NCBI GenBank assembly: GCA_002707085.1
Contig: PALY01000056.1
Coordinates: 6,799-14,015, forward strand
Reading direction: 5' to 3'
Origin: Deltaproteobacteria bacterium
GTDB lineage: Bacteria > Myxococcota_A > UBA796
Length of the DNA stretch: 7,217 nucleotides
Numbering within the stretch: the stretch's first letter is position 1; the number at the start of each line of letters is the position of its first letter. This document shows positions 6,072 through 7,217 of the stretch, piece by piece. Under the pieces are notes generated by a model. That model saw only the letters and a list, made by a program, of their open reading frames with translations, was not told the DNA's origin and ran no database searches. Made by a program: the position numbers and the translations under genes.

Positions 6072-7043
6072 ATGAAGGTGTTTGTGACGGGTGGAAATGG
6101 GTTTATCGGATCCCGTGTTGTGCGGTTGCTGCATGCCCAGGGGCATGAAATTCGATGTTTGTTGCGCGAGAGCAGTCAGACCGATCGAATCAACGAAATC
6201 CCATACGAAAAGCACATAGGGGATGTGCGTGATGTGGATAGTTTGGTGGCCGGAATGGAAGGATGTGATGGGGTGATTCATCTGGCGTCGATTAGTTCAT
6301 GGGATCAAATTCGTTCACCCATCATGCGTGTGGTTGTGATCGATGGCACTCGCAATGTGATGGAAGCGGCCATGCGGGCTGGAAATCTCCGGACTGTATT
6401 CGTATCAACATGTGCTGCAGTCAATGGAACGAAGTCACCTGAAGTCATGAATGAGAGTACAGAATTTACGCTGGATCCGAAGACCTATGTTTATGCCGGT
6501 GCAAAACATGAGGCTGAAGTGTTGTGTACTGAGTTTGCAGCCAAGGGTCTGCCGGTGATCACGGTCAATCCATGCGAGGTGTATGGCCCGGAAGACGATG
6601 ACCTCATTACGGCCAGCTATTTGTTGGATGCGCTCAAGGATTGGCCCGCCATGTCTTTGCATGGGGGAACGGCAGTGGCTCATGTAGAGGACATCGCGGA
6701 TGGAATCATCAAAGCGTTGGAGAAAGGTCGGGGTGGTGAACGTTACATTTTGGGTGGAGACAACCTTCATGTGCGACAAGTGATCGAGATGACCTTGGAG
6801 TCGGGTGGCCAAGCAGGGAAGTTCATTCTTCAGTTGCCCAATTGGCTCACCAAGGCGGTCATCAAGGGGCTTGCTGCAGTGCGTTTGCCTACCCCAGTGA
6901 TTCCGGACATCGTGGACTACGGCACCTTGTTTTGGTTTGTGGACTGTTCCAAAGCGCAACAAGAACTTGGATATACATACCGACCAGCCAAAGAAACTGT
7001 AGACGACGTGGTGTCTTGGCTTCAGACATCTGGGCGGGTGTAG
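6072..7043 (+). CDS. NAD(P)-dependent epimerase/dehydratase (extended SDR, HpnA/dihydroflavonol-reductase-like)
   Basis: A 323-residue Rossmann-fold protein of the extended short-chain dehydrogenase/reductase family. The dinucleotide motif TGGNGFIG (6-13) directly follows the start, as is usual. R32 after the second strand hints at NADP preference. D51 in IGDVRD contacts the adenine in relatives. The catalytic set is S112/T113, Y141 and K145 (YAGAK, the YxxxK pattern). NPCEVYGPEDDD and the C-terminal KAQQELGYTYRP are hallmarks of the subgroup containing dihydroflavonol-4-reductases, 3-beta-HSD-like proteins and the hopanoid-linked epimerase HpnA. The substrate cannot be named: the substrate loop is not diagnostic and no hopanoid or sugar genes are next to it. 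The start at 6072 leaves the GxxGxxG motif in its normal place; upstream starts would add 4 or 24 residues with no family match. Confidence 0.9.
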   Translation: MKVFVTGGNGFIGSRVVRLLHAQGHEIRCLLRESSQTDRINEIPYEKHIGDVRDVDSLVAGMEGCDGVIHLASISSWDQIRSPIMRVVVIDGTRNVMEAAMRAGNLRTVFVSTCAAVNGTKSPEVMNESTEFTLDPKTYVYAGAKHEAEVLCTEFAAKGLPVITVNPCEVYGPEDDDLITASYLLDALKDWPAMSLHGGTAVAHVEDIADGIIKALEKGRGGERYILGGDNLHVRQVIEMTLESGGQAGKFILQLPNWLTKAVIKGLAAVRLPTPVIPDIVDYGTLFWFVDCSKAQQELGYTYRPAKETVDDVVSWLQTSGRV

Positions 7044-7053
7044 ACCGAGAACA

Positions 7054-7217
7054 TCAATACGTCATGAAAGCTGGGTCTCGTAGCAGTACGGAGATGGTGG
7101 TTCGCCAGGCGGATTCTGTGCCGTCTATCGATTGAATGTCGGACCAAAGGTCAGAGACTTCGTTGATCCATGCTTGGCTTGCCACAGTGCCGTATAGGCG
7201 AAGGTGAAGAGACTCCA
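7054..7217 (-). CDS. C-terminus of an unidentified protein (partial, enters from right edge)
   Basis: On the minus strand one frame stays open from the right edge (first full codon 7215-7213) to TGA at 7056-7054, giving 53 residues. It reads like real protein, with well-spaced aromatic and charged residues, and ends AWRTTISVLLRDPAFMTY. Its stop lies 10 bases from the epimerase stop, the same tight convergent spacing as at 4193/4204. The ending 'alternating hydrophobics, LLRDPAF, aromatic' recalls the C-termini of large secreted proteins of the DUF1592/DUF1800 sort in planctomycetes and myxobacteria ('LL-x-x-P-x-F'), but this is only a resemblance from memory. The fragment is too short to identify. 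Confidence 0.5.
   Translation of the reverse strand, partial: ESLHLRLYGTVASQAWINEVSDLWSDIQSIDGTESAWRTTISVLLRDPAFMTY

Overview
The window is ordinary bacterial chromosome of moderate GC (about half, judged by eye). Genes are tightly packed and ATG-started with recognisable Shine-Dalgarno sites. The aspartyl-tRNA synthetase is the bacterial type with an inserted GAD domain, so the host is a bacterium. GYF_2 domains, an SPFH protein and zinc-ribbon membrane proteins together are reminiscent of Gram-negative lineages such as myxobacteria-like 'deltaproteobacteria' or planctomycetes, but nothing here fixes the phylum. I see no rRNA, tRNA, CRISPR array, insertion sequence or phage gene.

Bases 1-3308 hold a plus-strand cluster of four genes. 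They are the C-terminus of a protein ending in a GYF_2-like domain and a proline tail; a protein with two N-terminal zinc ribbons and a C-terminal membrane anchor; an SPFH (YdjI-type) protein with a Met/Gly-rich linker, a GYF_2 domain and a Pro/Gly tail; and an unrecognised four-helix membrane protein with a helical cytosolic tail. Zinc-ribbon anchor plus SPFH scaffold matches the logic of the Bacillus subtilis ydjFGHI cluster, where membrane-anchored YdjG/YdjH and SPFH protein YdjI connect to a PspA homologue. No PspA is inside this window. I infer a membrane-surveillance or stress scaffold. The GYF_2/proline-tail pairs and the four-helix protein are its less described parts.

Bases 3338-4193 hold two divergent small genes whose first 26 residues, a zinc ribbon, are clearly paralogous (17 of 26 identical) but whose membrane parts differ (three helices against one). 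They share the zinc-ribbon-plus-membrane theme of the neighbouring cluster and may be accessory to it.

Bases 4204-7217 look like unrelated genes: aspS on the minus strand, an extended-SDR epimerase/dehydratase on the plus strand, and the C-terminus of an unidentified minus-strand protein at the right edge. Both convergent junctions here (4193/4204 and 7043/7054) leave only 10 bases between stop codons. The largest gap is the 175 bases between the two small zinc-ribbon genes.
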